From positions 1-45,540 of IMG/VR virus record IMGVR_UViG_3300048919_000583: 45,540 nt of DNA. One strand, given 5' to 3'. Source of the DNA: a virus. Positions 15,959 through 24,849 of the stretch are shown here, one piece after another (the first letter of the stretch is position 1; the number at the start of each line of letters is the position of its first letter). Both the position numbers and the translations under genes were made by a program. A model generated the notes under the pieces. The model had not been told where the DNA came from and did no database searches. It saw only the letters and a list, made by a program, of their open reading frames with translations.

Positions 15959-16322
15959 AGGCTGCCGCTTCTGCCTCGGCCGACTTTCGTTTTTCGATCT
16001 GGGCCTTGATCTGCAAAAGAATTGCGACGAGACCGAAGAAGCCGTAAGCGAAGGCGATCCAAATATTCATCAGCAGAGTTAGCACATCCGGGCGGGTAAT
16101 TGGGGCTGTACTCAAACCAAAGGCAACGATCTCAAAAATGTTGACCGCCGAAGCTCCGAATGCCATCAAAACTCCCAAAGCAAAATATGCAGTGGAGCCA
16201 AGTTTTTTGAGGCTTTTTTTGATTTTGATTTTCGTCTCTTCCGCTTTATCGACCCAACTGAGGTAGGTTCCAAAGATCGTAACCACGAGAGCGGCGAAAC
16301 CTAGCAGGGTATTCAAGTCCAT
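15957..16322 (-). CDS. small membrane protein with three predicted membrane segments, possible moron
   Basis: A 121-aa inner-membrane protein on the strand opposite to the late genes. Hydrophobic segments lie at about residues 4-22, 43-68 and 83-106, with a highly basic loop (TKIKIKKSLKKL) at 30-41 and an Ala/Glu/Lys tail. AAGGAG lies eight bases before the ATG. It has lower GC than its neighbours and is flanked by two intrinsic terminators, the layout of an autonomously expressed moron. I do not recognise the family; a superinfection-exclusion or membrane role is possible but unproven. Confidence 0.65.
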   Translation of the reverse strand: MDLNTLLGFAALVVTIFGTYLSWVDKAEETKIKIKKSLKKLGSTAYFALGVLMAFGASAVNIFEIVAFGLSTAPITRPDVLTLLMNIWIAFAYGFFGLVAILLQIKAQIEKRKSAEAEAAA

Positions 16323-16391
16323 TCAGTTCACTCCTTGAGAAAAATAGAGATGTTGCTGCCTCAGAAATAATTCATTTTCATACCCATCACA

Positions 16392-16415
16392 ACCGGCCAT
16401 TAGGTCGGTTTTTTT
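16392..16415 (+). terminator. intrinsic terminator upstream of the holin gene
   Basis: ACCGGCC-ATTA-GGTCGGT (one G-T pair) followed by seven T, ending 15 bases before the holin ATG. It would insulate the holin from upstream transcription unless antitermination occurs. Confidence 0.7.
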
Positions 16416-16430
16416 ATGCCCGGAGAATTT

Positions 16431-16772
16431 ATGACGAATGAGCAACAAGCGCTGGCAGAGATGCCGATCTGGCTAGTGATCGTCCTTGCCCTGGTGGGCG
16501 GCGTCTCCGGGGAGATGTGGCGAGCAGACAAGGAAGGGGCGCGAGGTTGGGCATTGGTTCGGCGTCTCGCGCTGCGGTCCGGTGCCTGCATCGTCTGCGG
16601 GATGGCAGCACTGATGCTGCTGATCGGTGCAGGGGTTTCGATCTGGACGGCGGGCGCCTTCGGTTGCCTGACGGCGATGGCTGGTGCAGATGTCGCCATT
16701 GGCCTGTACGAGCGCTGGGCGGCCAGACGGATTGGGGTTTCGCAACCGCCCTCCGGCGATGGAGCGGTCTGA
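16431..16772 (+). CDS. phage holin (LydA-type, holin superfamily III)
   Basis: A 113-aa holin. Hydrophobic segments lie at about residues 11-27 (MPIWLVIVLALVGGVSG), 50-70 (ACIVCGMAALMLLIGAG) and 72-92, with a basic loop between the first two and an Arg-containing C-terminus. The MWRADKEGARGWALVRRLALRSG stretch is typical of the Pseudomonas holin family related to LydA. It would open the inner membrane to release or activate the endolysin at 38269. GGAG lies seven bases before the ATG at 16431. It is unusual that holin and endolysin are about 22 kb apart, although this is seen in related phages. Confidence 0.8.
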   Translation: MTNEQQALAEMPIWLVIVLALVGGVSGEMWRADKEGARGWALVRRLALRSGACIVCGMAALMLLIGAGVSIWTAGAFGCLTAMAGADVAIGLYERWAARRIGVSQPPSGDGAV

Positions 16773-16832
16773 ACGTCGTAGGGGTCCATAACCGCGGCTT
16801 TCGGGCTTGAGTTGGTAAAAGAGGATGAACTG

Positions 16833-17150
16833 ATGCCCGCACCTGCAACGCCTGCGAAGGTCATCAGCCCCTACAACTACCGGTGGCAGCAAGCGCGCGA
16901 AGGTTTTCTGCGCAAGCATCCGCTGTGTAGCAATTGCGGGCGCCGCGGCATCGTCGAGGCGGCCGGTGTGGTTGACCATATCGTTCCTCACCGCGGTGAC
17001 ATGACCCTGTTCTGGGACCGCAACAACTGGCAGTCGCTCTGCATCCCTTGCCACAACTCCTACAAGCAGCGACTGGAGAAATCCGGGCGCGAGGTTGGCT
17101 GCGATCAGGGCGGAAAGCCCCTGGATCCGGGCCATCACTGGAATCGGTGA
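16833..17150 (+). CDS. HNH endonuclease beside the terminase genes
   Basis: A 105-aa HNH nuclease. Cys pairs C32/C35 and C70/C73 bind zinc around the catalytic VDHIVPH (H49), NNW (about 65-67) and CHN (H74). HK97 gp74-type HNH proteins sit next to terminase and help packaging and cos cleavage in cos phages. The ATG at 16833 follows AGAGGA by seven bases. Its place directly before the terminase small subunit fits that role. Confidence 0.9.
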   Translation: MPAPATPAKVISPYNYRWQQAREGFLRKHPLCSNCGRRGIVEAAGVVDHIVPHRGDMTLFWDRNNWQSLCIPCHNSYKQRLEKSGREVGCDQGGKPLDPGHHWNR

Positions 17151-17324
17151 GCGCGCACCAAAACTGTGCAAAAAATGACCATTTTTCGGGGAGGGGGGGC
17201 AAAAAATCCTTTCCCGAAAACGTTCTAGACCGTTCGCCCCTCTCTCTGTGCAACGCCGGGAAAAATGGCAAGGGGGGGTATGAAGAGGTTCGGGGGTTAA
17301 GGTCCGATTTTCAAGGAGGTTCAC
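17151..17324. other. HNH-terminase gap, candidate cos/packaging region
   Basis: A gene-free stretch of 174 bases with G-runs (GGGGAGGGGGGG and AAGGGGGGG) and A-rich blocks. In HK97-type cos phages, cosN lies between the HNH and terminase small subunit genes, so the packaging site may be here. This is from context only; I cannot identify the cut site. The AAGGAGG ribosome site of terS is at its right end. Confidence 0.3.
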
Positions 17325-17855
17325 ATGGCTGGAAACGGCAATTCAGGTCGGGCGCCCAAACCGACAGTGCTGCATGTGTTGGACGGCAACAAGAGTAAGA
17401 AGAATTTCAGCGCCTTGATGGATGACCTGACATCCCCGGCGATTCCGGTTCAGGCCCCGCCGATGCCCGACTGCCTTTCCGATGGTGCAGTCGCCGAGTG
17501 GGAACGCCTGGTTCCAGACCTGCTGGTCCTGGGGCTGGTGACCAAGCTCGACATGATGGCGCTCGCCAGTTACTGCGAAGCCGTCGCCGATTGGCAGGGC
17601 TTCCGTCGCCGGATTGCAGAGGTCAATGCCCAGCACGCAGGCCTGGAACAAGGCGACATCCAAACGTTCGCCACTGGAGCCAAGCAGATATCCATCTGGC
17701 GCCAGTTGGCGAACGACGCCGAGAAACGTGCCAACGCCGCCGGGGCGCAATTCGGATTCTCGCCTATGGCGCGTCGCAATCTGAAAGTCACGGCGCCACA
17801 AGGTGAGCTGTTCCCTAATGAGCCAAAAGACGCCGCCAGCAAGTACTTCAGATAG
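17325..17855 (+). CDS. terS: terminase small subunit (P27 family)
   Basis: A 176-aa P27-type terminase small subunit. It has a short basic N-terminus (GRAPKPTVLHVLDGNKSKKN), then the typical PMPDCLSDGAVAEWERLVPDLLVLGLVTKLDMMALASYCEAVADWQ core and a C-terminal RRNLKVTAPQGELF. It recognises the packaging site and regulates the large subunit. AAGGAGG lies nine bases before the ATG. It overlaps terL by 38 bases. Confidence 0.92.
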   Translation: MAGNGNSGRAPKPTVLHVLDGNKSKKNFSALMDDLTSPAIPVQAPPMPDCLSDGAVAEWERLVPDLLVLGLVTKLDMMALASYCEAVADWQGFRRRIAEVNAQHAGLEQGDIQTFATGAKQISIWRQLANDAEKRANAAGAQFGFSPMARRNLKVTAPQGELFPNEPKDAASKYFR

Positions 17856-19653
17856 TCAGGACCGCGTTTCCGAGTTCGCTCGAGCGGTCATTGCCAAGCA
17901 AATCGTTGCTGGCCCCGATGTTCGCAACGCCTGTCGCCGACACATGCGCGACCTACGTAGTGGGCACAAGCGTGGCCTGGTCTTCGACTTGGAGTCAGCC
18001 AATCGGGCCATCGGCTTTTTTGAGGATGTCCTCTGTCTCAACGGCGGCGAGTATGAAGGGCTTCCCTTCATCCTGGCCCCGTGGCAAGCCTTCATCGTTG
18101 GCAGCCTGTTTGGTTGGAAGACTGAGGACGGCTACCGGCGCTTTCGGATCGCCTACATCGAGACGGCCAAAGGCAGTGGCAAGTCGCCCCTGGCGGCGGG
18201 CATCGGCCTGTATGGGTTGGTTGCGGACGGCGAGGCCCGGGCTGAAATCTACGCTGCAGCCACGAAAAAGGATCAGGCCATGGTCCTGTTCCGTGACGCG
18301 GTGTCGATGGTTGACATGTCGCCGCACCTCAACGCTCGGCTGCATCGTTCGGGTACCGGGGATAAGGTCTGGAACCTGTACTACCCGAACGCGGGTTCGT
18401 TCTTCAAACCGATCAGTGCTGACGATGGCCAGTCCGGCCCGCGTCCGCACATCGGGTTGCTGGATGAGGTGCACGAGCACAAGACCGCGACGGTCATCAA
18501 CATGCTGCGCGCTGGTACCAAGCACCGGAAACAGGCGCTGATCGTGATGATCACCAACAGCGGCTCGGACAAGACCAGCGTTTGCTGGGAGCACCACGAA
18601 CTGGGCTCGCGGATCTGTGCGGGCAAGGAAGACAACGACAGTGTCTTCGCCTTCATCTGCAGCCTGGACAAGGGCGACGATCCGTTCAAGGACGAAAGCT
18701 GTTGGCCCAAGGTCAACCCGAGTCTGGAGTTTGCCCTCGACGGCCAAGTCGATGGTATCCCGGGTCGCAAGTACTTGCGTGAACAGGTCGCCGAAGCCCG
18801 CGGTATGCCGTCGAAAGAGGCGGTGGTCCGGCGGCTCAATTTTTGCGAATGGACTCAAGCCTCTGCACCGTGGATTTCGTGGGACGTCTGGAGTCAGGCC
18901 GCGCAGCGGGTGCGGATGTCGGTGTTGCGTAACCGCCCTTGTGTGGGCGGACTTGACCTGTCCAGTACCACGGACCTGACGGCTTTTGTGCTGCTGTTCT
19001 TCCCGACATACGAGGATCCGCACTGGCGGTTGCTGCCGTATTTCTGGATCCCGGATTTCCAGCTGGCTGATCGAGAGAAGCGCGACAAGGTGCCGTACCT
19101 GGCCTGGATCAAGGCCAAGGAGCTGGAAACCACGCCGGGCAAGGCCATCAGCAAGCTGTTTGTGCTGCGGCGGTTGCAGACCATCTGTGGCTACTTCGAC
19201 GTGCGCAAGATCGCCTATGACCGCTGGCGTATCGAGGATCTTCAACAGCTGATGGATGAACACGACATTTGCTTGCCGGAGATCGCGCCCTTTGGCCAGG
19301 GCTACAAGGACATGGGCCCCGCGGTGGACGAGTTTGAGCGGCGTCTGCTGGGCAACATCGAGCGTGCGCCACCTGTGCTTGATCCGGACGCTGAAGACGC
19401 CGAGTTGATCAGCGATGCCACGGTGGCCGATCTGGTTGAGCCACTCCGGCACGACGACAACCCGGTCATGACCTGGTGCGCGAGCAACGCGGTCATCACC
19501 GCCGACCCGGCCAACAACCGCAAGGCGGACAAGTCCAAGGCCATCGGGCGCATTGACGGCATTGTCGCCAGCATCATGGCGACGGGCATCAGTGGGTCGA
19601 TCCCTGTGGCTTCCTCGGGTAAATCCATCTACGACGAAGGAGTAAGCATTTGA
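17818..19653 (+). CDS. terL: terminase large subunit
   Basis: A 611-aa packaging motor and nuclease. The ATPase has Walker A AKGSGKS (117-123) and Walker B LLDEVHE (214-220), with coupling motif VMITNSGS (about 243-250). The nuclease domain begins around GGLDLSSTTDLTAF, with catalytic D380. Length and order match HK97/P27-associated terminases (Terminase_1). I use the ATG at 17818; an in-frame GTG at 17803 exists. The stop overlaps the TTG of the next small membrane gene. Confidence 0.95.
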   Translation: MSQKTPPASTSDSQDRVSEFARAVIAKQIVAGPDVRNACRRHMRDLRSGHKRGLVFDLESANRAIGFFEDVLCLNGGEYEGLPFILAPWQAFIVGSLFGWKTEDGYRRFRIAYIETAKGSGKSPLAAGIGLYGLVADGEARAEIYAAATKKDQAMVLFRDAVSMVDMSPHLNARLHRSGTGDKVWNLYYPNAGSFFKPISADDGQSGPRPHIGLLDEVHEHKTATVINMLRAGTKHRKQALIVMITNSGSDKTSVCWEHHELGSRICAGKEDNDSVFAFICSLDKGDDPFKDESCWPKVNPSLEFALDGQVDGIPGRKYLREQVAEARGMPSKEAVVRRLNFCEWTQASAPWISWDVWSQAAQRVRMSVLRNRPCVGGLDLSSTTDLTAFVLLFFPTYEDPHWRLLPYFWIPDFQLADREKRDKVPYLAWIKAKELETTPGKAISKLFVLRRLQTICGYFDVRKIAYDRWRIEDLQQLMDEHDICLPEIAPFGQGYKDMGPAVDEFERRLLGNIERAPPVLDPDAEDAELISDATVADLVEPLRHDDNPVMTWCASNAVITADPANNRKADKSKAIGRIDGIVASIMATGISGSIPVASSGKSIYDEGVSI

Positions 19654-19838
19654 CTCTTATCGCATGGGCCGCTTGGCTCGCTGGCGCGCTAGGCTTCGGC
19701 CTGCTCATTGCCGGTATCGCGTTGATCCACATACCGGCGGCGTTCATCGCGGCCGGGCTCTGCCTGCTGTTCTGGGCCTACATTGCTGATAAGGCCGCTG
19801 CGGCCTTGCACAACAAACAATCCCCCGGAGGTGGCTGA
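19650..19838 (+). CDS. small membrane protein between terminase and portal
   Basis: A 62-aa protein with two hydrophobic segments (about residues 4-26 and 28-49) and a short polar tail. The TTG start overlaps the terL stop (TTGA) and follows GAAGGAG. Similar tiny membrane proteins occur between terL and portal in Pseudomonas HK97-type phages; function unknown. It is followed two bases later by the portal gene. Confidence 0.65.
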   Translation: MTLIAWAAWLAGALGFGLLIAGIALIHIPAAFIAAGLCLLFWAYIADKAAAALHNKQSPGGG

Positions 19839-19840
19839 TC

Positions 19841-21112
19841 ATGTTCTTCAGCAATCTGCTGGGGCCCCGTGACGGGCTTACTGTCAATGACGGTGCCGGT
19901 TTGTGGAGCAGCCTTATCGGTTCAGTTCGTTCTGCGGCGGGTGTGAAGGTCACAGCGGAGAGCGCGCTGGCGATTACCGTCCTGCAGAACTGCGTCACGC
20001 TGTTGGCCGAGAGTGTGGCGCAGCTGCCGCTGGAGATGTACCGGCGCATAGGGGAGGGCAAGCGTGAAGCCGCCTTGAATCATCCGCTGTATGACGTGCT
20101 GCGCTACCAGCCCAACCCCTGGCAAACGCCTTATGAATACCGGGAGTGCAGCCAGCTTGCTGTGGGTTTGCGGGGCAACGCTTATAGCTTCATTGATCGG
20201 CACGACGACGGATCGGTGAAGGGGCTCTACCCACTGCACAACGATAAAGTCAGCGTGCTGAAAGGGGCTGACTTGATGCCGTATTACCGGATCGGAGCGC
20301 AAGACCCGGTGCCCATGCGGCTAATTCACCATGTTCGTTGGCACACCAAGAATCACTACACGGGCATGTCGCCGATTGAGCTGCATGCCGATGCTGTGGG
20401 GCTGGCCCAGGCAGTACGGCAGTACGCCGGCAAATCCTTCCAAAACGGCACGGCTGTCAGCGGCGTGATCGAGCGGCCAAAGGAGGCCGTAGCGATCAAG
20501 AGTCAGGCTGCGATTGATCACATTCTTGATCAGTGGGGGAGCAAGTTCTCTGGCATCGACAACGCCAAAAAGGTCGCGATGCTTCAGGAGGGGATGACCT
20601 TCAAACCGGTGTCCATGAACAACGTCGATGCCGAGCTGCTGGGCATCCTCAAGGTGACGGGCACCGACTTGGCGCGGATCTACAAGATCCCCCCGCACAT
20701 GATCAACGACCTGGAGAAGGCCAGCTACAACAGCCTGGAGCAGTTGCTTATCCAGTATGTGATCTTCGCCTTGTTGCCCTGGGTCAAGCGGCATGAGGAA
20801 GCAATGATGCGCGACTTCCTGCTGCCGGCCGAGCGCCGTGAATACTTCATTGAACACAACCTGTCCGGCCTGCTGCGCGGCGACCAGAAGAGTCGCTACG
20901 ACTCCTACGCCGTGGGGCGCCAGTGGGGCTGGCTGTCGATCAACGACATCCGCCGCCTGGAAAACATGCCGCCAGTGGCCAACGGTGACAGCTACCTGCA
21001 ACCACTCAACATGACCGACGTGGCCCATGGGCTGCCGAATCTGCACAACCCCGACGTCCGTGCCCAGCTTGAACAGCAGCGCGACGACATAGTGAGGATG
21101 CTTGCCGCATGA
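19841..21112 (+). CDS. HK97-type portal protein
   Basis: A 423-aa portal protein of the HK97 family. Recognisable blocks include VLQNCVTLLAESVAQLPLEMYRR, HPLYDVLRYQPNPWQTPYEYRE, the RWHTKNHYTGMSPIE region, IPPHMINDLEKASYNSLEQ and the C-terminal GWLSINDIRRLENMPPVANGD. It forms the dodecameric ring at the capsid vertex through which DNA is packaged. GGAGG precedes the ATG, and the stop overlaps the protease start (ATGA). Confidence 0.95.
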   Translation: MFFSNLLGPRDGLTVNDGAGLWSSLIGSVRSAAGVKVTAESALAITVLQNCVTLLAESVAQLPLEMYRRIGEGKREAALNHPLYDVLRYQPNPWQTPYEYRECSQLAVGLRGNAYSFIDRHDDGSVKGLYPLHNDKVSVLKGADLMPYYRIGAQDPVPMRLIHHVRWHTKNHYTGMSPIELHADAVGLAQAVRQYAGKSFQNGTAVSGVIERPKEAVAIKSQAAIDHILDQWGSKFSGIDNAKKVAMLQEGMTFKPVSMNNVDAELLGILKVTGTDLARIYKIPPHMINDLEKASYNSLEQLLIQYVIFALLPWVKRHEEAMMRDFLLPAERREYFIEHNLSGLLRGDQKSRYDSYAVGRQWGWLSINDIRRLENMPPVANGDSYLQPLNMTDVAHGLPNLHNPDVRAQLEQQRDDIVRMLAA

Positions 21113-22092
21113 AACAACATCTGCGCGCCGCCAGTCTGCTGTTCAATCAGCCGCTGTTGATTACCCCGGACATGCTCGATCTGGCTGTCCGATGGGCCAA
21201 CCAAACCATGAGCCTGAATATCGTCAACCTCAACCTGTCCGGTGCTGGAGCAGATCCGCGCCCGAAGCTGGGTTTCTACGATGACGACGACGGCCCGAGT
21301 CCTGCCGAGCGGCTTGAAGAGCAGCGGCGTTCAGCCGTTGCTCAGACCGGCGTTGAGGTGATTCCGGTTCACGGCTTTCTGGTCAGTCGCGCCAATCACC
21401 TGAACGTGTGCGAAACCATGACTAGCTACGAGGGGTTGAGCGCGTCGATCAAGCAAGCCGTTGCCGACCCTATGGTCGAGCGCATTGTGCTGGACATCGA
21501 CAGCCCTGGCGGCAGTGCGGTGGGCTGTTTCGAGTTGGCCGCTGATATCCGCGCCGCCAGCCTGATCAAACCCATCACGGGCCTGGTCAACTTCTCGGCG
21601 TACTCGGCGGCCTATTTCATCGCAGCGGCTTGCACCGAGGTGGTGGTGAGCCAGACCTCGGGGGTGGGTTCGATTGGCGTGATTGCCAGCCACATGGACC
21701 GTTCGCGAATGCTTGAGGGGGCCGGGGTGAAAGTGACCACGGTTTATGCCGGCGCCCACAAGAACGACCTGAACCCCAACGAGCCGCTGAGCGAGCAATC
21801 GCTGGCATTTCTCAATGCCGTTGTGCAGGAAAACTATCAACTGTTCACGGGGGCAGTTGCCCAGTACCGCAACCTCGACGTGGCCCAGGTTATTGCCACG
21901 GAGGCCGCCTGTTACTGGGGGCAGGCCGCTGTCGAGGTCGGGCTTGCGGACCGGCTGGAGTCGCCGCAGATGGCGGTGGATGGCATCGCCCGTGCGGTTG
22001 CGCTCAGCCGTGCCCAACGCTCGCCCGTCGCCCAAGCGCGGCAACGCATCGCCGTACAGGCCGCGGCCTTTGCAATCCAAGCCCAGGCTTGA
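21109..22092 (+). CDS. S49-family (SppA-like) prohead protease
   Basis: A 327-aa serine peptidase. The SppA-type fold shows DSPGGS (131-136, oxyanion region), catalytic Ser166 in AYSAAYF and Lys218 in AGAHKND, 52 residues apart as expected for a Ser-Lys dyad. In HK97-like phages this class cleaves the scaffold (delta) domain of the capsid protein during head maturation. It overlaps the portal gene by four bases and is followed by the capsid gene. Confidence 0.9.
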   Translation: MKQHLRAASLLFNQPLLITPDMLDLAVRWANQTMSLNIVNLNLSGAGADPRPKLGFYDDDDGPSPAERLEEQRRSAVAQTGVEVIPVHGFLVSRANHLNVCETMTSYEGLSASIKQAVADPMVERIVLDIDSPGGSAVGCFELAADIRAASLIKPITGLVNFSAYSAAYFIAAACTEVVVSQTSGVGSIGVIASHMDRSRMLEGAGVKVTTVYAGAHKNDLNPNEPLSEQSLAFLNAVVQENYQLFTGAVAQYRNLDVAQVIATEAACYWGQAAVEVGLADRLESPQMAVDGIARAVALSRAQRSPVAQARQRIAVQAAAFAIQAQA

Positions 22093-22132
22093 GTTTCGCT
22101 CACTCTGACCGCGTTCGCGGCAGTGATACCCA

Positions 22133-22153
22133 ACCGCCAATCGGCGGTTTTTT
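22133..22153 (+). terminator. intrinsic terminator or attenuator before the capsid gene
   Basis: ACCGCC-AATC-GGCGGT followed by six T, about 20 bases before the capsid ATG. In a late operon it probably acts as an attenuator or an RNA-processing boundary rather than a full stop. Confidence 0.65.
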
Positions 22154-22173
22154 ATTGCCCAGGAGGCAACAGC

Positions 22174-23493
22174 ATGTCTTTAGTCACACAACTACGTAGC
22201 GAACGCGCCCGGCTCAACGGCGAGATCCAGGCACTGGCCAAGATCGAAGCCGACGGTGGTTCGCTGTCTGTCGAGCAGCTCGCTCAGTTCACTCAGCTCG
22301 GGGCCGAATTCAATGCCCTGGGCGACAAGCTCGCTCGCGCCGAGTCGGCCGAACGTGTCGCCGCGGCCAGTGCGACACCGGTCGAGGAGGGTGCTCAAGG
22401 CATCAACGGGCCGCCCCGTGTCGCTGGGCCCTATGCAGCCAAGCCTGTCCCTGGGGCCAACATGGCGCAAATGGTGCGGGTACTGGCCGCCACTCGGGGC
22501 GATCAGTACGCCGCGGCCAAGATGGCTCACGACTCCGGAATGAACCCCGAAATTGCTATGGCCCTCAGCACTGTGACTCCGGGGGCTGGCGGTGTACTGG
22601 TGCCGCAGGGCTTCTCCAGCGAGGTGATCGAACTGCTGCGACCGAAGTCGGTGGTGCGCAGCATGGGTGCGGTTTCGCTGCCGCTGCAGAACGGCAGCCT
22701 GACTATTCCGCGCATCAAGGGCGGGGCAATCGTCGGCTATATCGGCAGTGAAGAGGACATGCCCGCCACCGGCATGCAGTTCGATGACCTCAAGCTGTCG
22801 GCGAAAAAGCTGGCTGCGTTGGTGCCCATCAGCAACGACCTGTTGAGCTACTCGGGCGTAAACCCGAATGTGGATCGTCTGGTGGTGAACGACCTGACCA
22901 GCGCTGTGGGCCTGGCCGAGGATCTCTCTTTCCTGCGAGGTGCCGGCACCGGCAACCTGCCCAAGGGGCTGCGGTTCTGGGCGCCTGCTTTCAACGTGTT
23001 TGATGCACCCACTGATCAGACTCTCGCTGCTGTCGAGCTGGCGCTTTCCGCCCTGATCCTGCGGCTGGAAAACGCCAACTCCAACATGCTGGCGCCGGGG
23101 TTTGTGATGGCGCCTCGTACCAAGCGCTGGCTGTCGGCGCTGCGTGTTGGTGACGACGGCAAGGGTGCCAAAGCCTATCCGGAGCTGGAAGAAGGCAAGC
23201 TCAAAGGCTTCCCGGTGGCGACTACCACGCAAGTGCCGATCAACCTGGGGGCTGGCGGTGATGAGTCGGAAATCCATTTTGCTGACTTCGCCGACTGCTT
23301 CATTGGTGAGGATGATGCGATGGTCATCGACTTCAGCAAGGAGGCTACCTACAAGGATGCCGGCGGCAACCTGGTGAGCGCTTTCCAGCGGGACCAGACC
23401 CTGGTGCGTGTGATTGCCAAGCACGACTTCGGCCCACGTCATGTCGAGTCGGTAGCGGTCATGACCAAGGTCAAATGGGGCAGCACCCTTTAA
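22174..23493 (+). CDS. HK97-fold major capsid protein
   Basis: A 439-aa major capsid protein. Residues about 1-110 are a helical delta/scaffold domain (LVTQLRSERARLNGEIQALAKIEAD). The coat domain follows: TPGAGGVLVPQGFSSEVIELLRPKSVVRSMGA is the classical HK97 N-arm, and MAPRTKRWLSALR and LKGFPVATTTQVP are later conserved blocks. Processing by the adjacent S49 protease is expected between the two parts. AGGAGG precedes the ATG at 22174. Confidence 0.94.
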   Translation: MSLVTQLRSERARLNGEIQALAKIEADGGSLSVEQLAQFTQLGAEFNALGDKLARAESAERVAAASATPVEEGAQGINGPPRVAGPYAAKPVPGANMAQMVRVLAATRGDQYAAAKMAHDSGMNPEIAMALSTVTPGAGGVLVPQGFSSEVIELLRPKSVVRSMGAVSLPLQNGSLTIPRIKGGAIVGYIGSEEDMPATGMQFDDLKLSAKKLAALVPISNDLLSYSGVNPNVDRLVVNDLTSAVGLAEDLSFLRGAGTGNLPKGLRFWAPAFNVFDAPTDQTLAAVELALSALILRLENANSNMLAPGFVMAPRTKRWLSALRVGDDGKGAKAYPELEEGKLKGFPVATTTQVPINLGAGGDESEIHFADFADCFIGEDDAMVIDFSKEATYKDAGGNLVSAFQRDQTLVRVIAKHDFGPRHVESVAVMTKVKWGSTL

Positions 23494-23500
23494 CCCTATC

Positions 23501-23518
23501 GGCCCGGTTTGCCGGGCC
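23501..23518. other. perfect GC hairpin after the capsid gene
   Basis: GGCCCGG-TTTG-CCGGGCC, a perfect seven-pair stem eight bases after the capsid stop, with no T-run. It could stabilise the abundant capsid mRNA by blocking 3' exonucleases. Confidence 0.4.
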
Positions 23519-23547
23519 AACCCAATTCCCGATTAGAGGTTCAGCTC

Positions 23548-23895
23548 ATGTCCGTTGCAGCGTTAATCATCGTGTTGTTCATCAAGGCTTGGCGCGGCTA
23601 CGCCCCAGGCGAAATTGCCGGCTTCAATGAAGAGACTGCCGAGGGGCTGATTCAGGGCGGTTTTGCAGAGGAATATACCGGCGCGGAGGGTCGGTCGCCC
23701 TCCGCCAGTGGCAAGTCTTCTACTCGGGCCAAAGCCCCGTCGAAGTCCAAGCCTCAGACCAAGGACAAGCTTGAAGGCGCTCCCGACTCACCCGCCACCG
23801 GTGCAGAGTCTGGTACTGAGGGGGCAGGCGGGGCTGACAACGCTGGCGATGCTGATCCTGAGAAGGATGAGTCTGCCGACGATGAGAAGCCCTAG
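23548..23895 (+). CDS. small head-associated protein with disordered acidic tail
   Basis: A 115-aa protein. A short N-terminal domain (VAALIIVLFIKAWRGYAPGEIAGFNEETAEGLIQGGFAEEY) resembles small proteins found after capsid genes, which carry YxPGExAxF motifs. The remaining about 70 residues are low-complexity Ser/Lys/Pro, then Glu/Asp/Gly, and surely disordered. A structural or head-decoration role is inferred from position. GAGGT precedes the ATG at 23548. Confidence 0.6.
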   Translation: MSVAALIIVLFIKAWRGYAPGEIAGFNEETAEGLIQGGFAEEYTGAEGRSPSASGKSSTRAKAPSKSKPQTKDKLEGAPDSPATGAESGTEGAGGADNAGDADPEKDESADDEKP

Positions 23896-23897
23896 TC

Positions 23898-24485
23898 ATG
23901 GCCCTGCTGATCAGCTACACCGGGCCGGAGCCGCTTACGTATGACGATGTGGTCGCTCAGTGCCGGCTGGATCCCGACGACGATGACACCGCCGAGCGTG
24001 ATCTGATCGAACGGATTGTTATCCCTGCGGCCCGTGGGCTGGCAGAGGAGGCAACCGGTGCAGCGATCCGCAAGGGGCAGTATCGTGAACATCTGCCGAA
24101 AGTCCCTGCAGTCAGTGCTTTTGCTGCCACCAAGGGCCAGGCTTTCGAGTTGCAGAGCATTGCCCTTGGTGCCACGCCGGGGGCGGCGTTGCTTGATCCT
24201 GCTGCGGCGTACCTGGTCAACGGTGGTAAGGAGTCGTTTGTTTACACCCAGCAGGGCCTGCCGTGGCGGGACGTGGTGGGTAGCTGCCCTCAGGGATTGA
24301 TGGTCACCTATCAGGCGGGCATCGAGATCGAGGACCACCCCTCTGTTCGGCACTATCTACTCCTGGCCGCCGCCTGGGCTTACCGGCATCGGGAGTTGCT
24401 GGTACTTGGGCAAACCCTCAACGAGTTGCCAGACCGTTACCTGTTGACCTTGCTGGCGGGTATCACCGTTCCGCCGAGGATCTGA
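23898..24485 (+). CDS. head-tail connector protein (gp6-like)
   Basis: A 195-aa protein. The N-terminal DPDDDDTAERDLIERIVIPAARGLAEEATG is the helical pattern of phage gp6/DnaQ-connector proteins that form the ring beneath the portal. A helix VRHYLLLAAAWAYRHRELL near the C-terminus completes the fold. It lies two bases after the preceding gene and before the head-closure gene, the standard connector order. Confidence 0.8.
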   Translation: MALLISYTGPEPLTYDDVVAQCRLDPDDDDTAERDLIERIVIPAARGLAEEATGAAIRKGQYREHLPKVPAVSAFAATKGQAFELQSIALGATPGAALLDPAAAYLVNGGKESFVYTQQGLPWRDVVGSCPQGLMVTYQAGIEIEDHPSVRHYLLLAAAWAYRHRELLVLGQTLNELPDRYLLTLLAGITVPPRI

Positions 24486-24486
24486 T

Positions 24487-24849
24487 ATGGCCTTACGCGA
24501 ACCCGGGGCGGGCGAGCTGAATCGGCGGGTGCGAGTCCGTCGCCGGTCGGATTTGCCCGCCGACAATATTGGACTCGACTCTGTTTTCTCCGAAAGCAAA
24601 TGGCGCTGGGCGATGATCGTTCCGGCAGGAACGGGTGTGTATGTCGATGGCATCCAGACCGACAATAAATTCACCCACTGGATAACCCTGCGGTTCCTGA
24701 AGGGGGTCACCAGTGACCATGAGGTAGTACACGGCAGCACCCTCTACCGGGTCAAGCGCAGTGCCGATATGAACGGCAGCCATCGCTTTACGCTGCTGCA
24801 GGTGGAGGAACTGGGCGAGGCTCAGGCAGGAGGCAACATCTATGTCTAA
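24487..24849 (+). CDS. head closure / head-tail adaptor protein
   Basis: A 120-aa beta-rich protein of the phage head-tail adaptor (SPP1 gp16-like) type. It begins with the characteristic GELNRRVRVRRR, continues with a Trp-containing strand (KWRWAMIVPAG), HWITLRFLKGVTSDHEVVHGSTLYRVKR and a C-terminal strand. It plugs the portal-connector channel and receives the tail. It overlaps the next gene by eight bases. Confidence 0.85.
   Translation: MALREPGAGELNRRVRVRRRSDLPADNIGLDSVFSESKWRWAMIVPAGTGVYVDGIQTDNKFTHWITLRFLKGVTSDHEVVHGSTLYRVKRSADMNGSHRFTLLQVEELGEAQAGGNIYV

Noticed and set aside
17995-19452. 485-codon minus-strand frame opposite terL
   Set aside because: It is a typical GC-rich shadow; terL on the plus strand has all ATPase and nuclease motifs.
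22192-23520. 442-codon minus-strand frame opposite the capsid gene
   Set aside because: It is antisense to an unmistakable HK97 capsid gene, with no ribosome site and no recognisable motifs.
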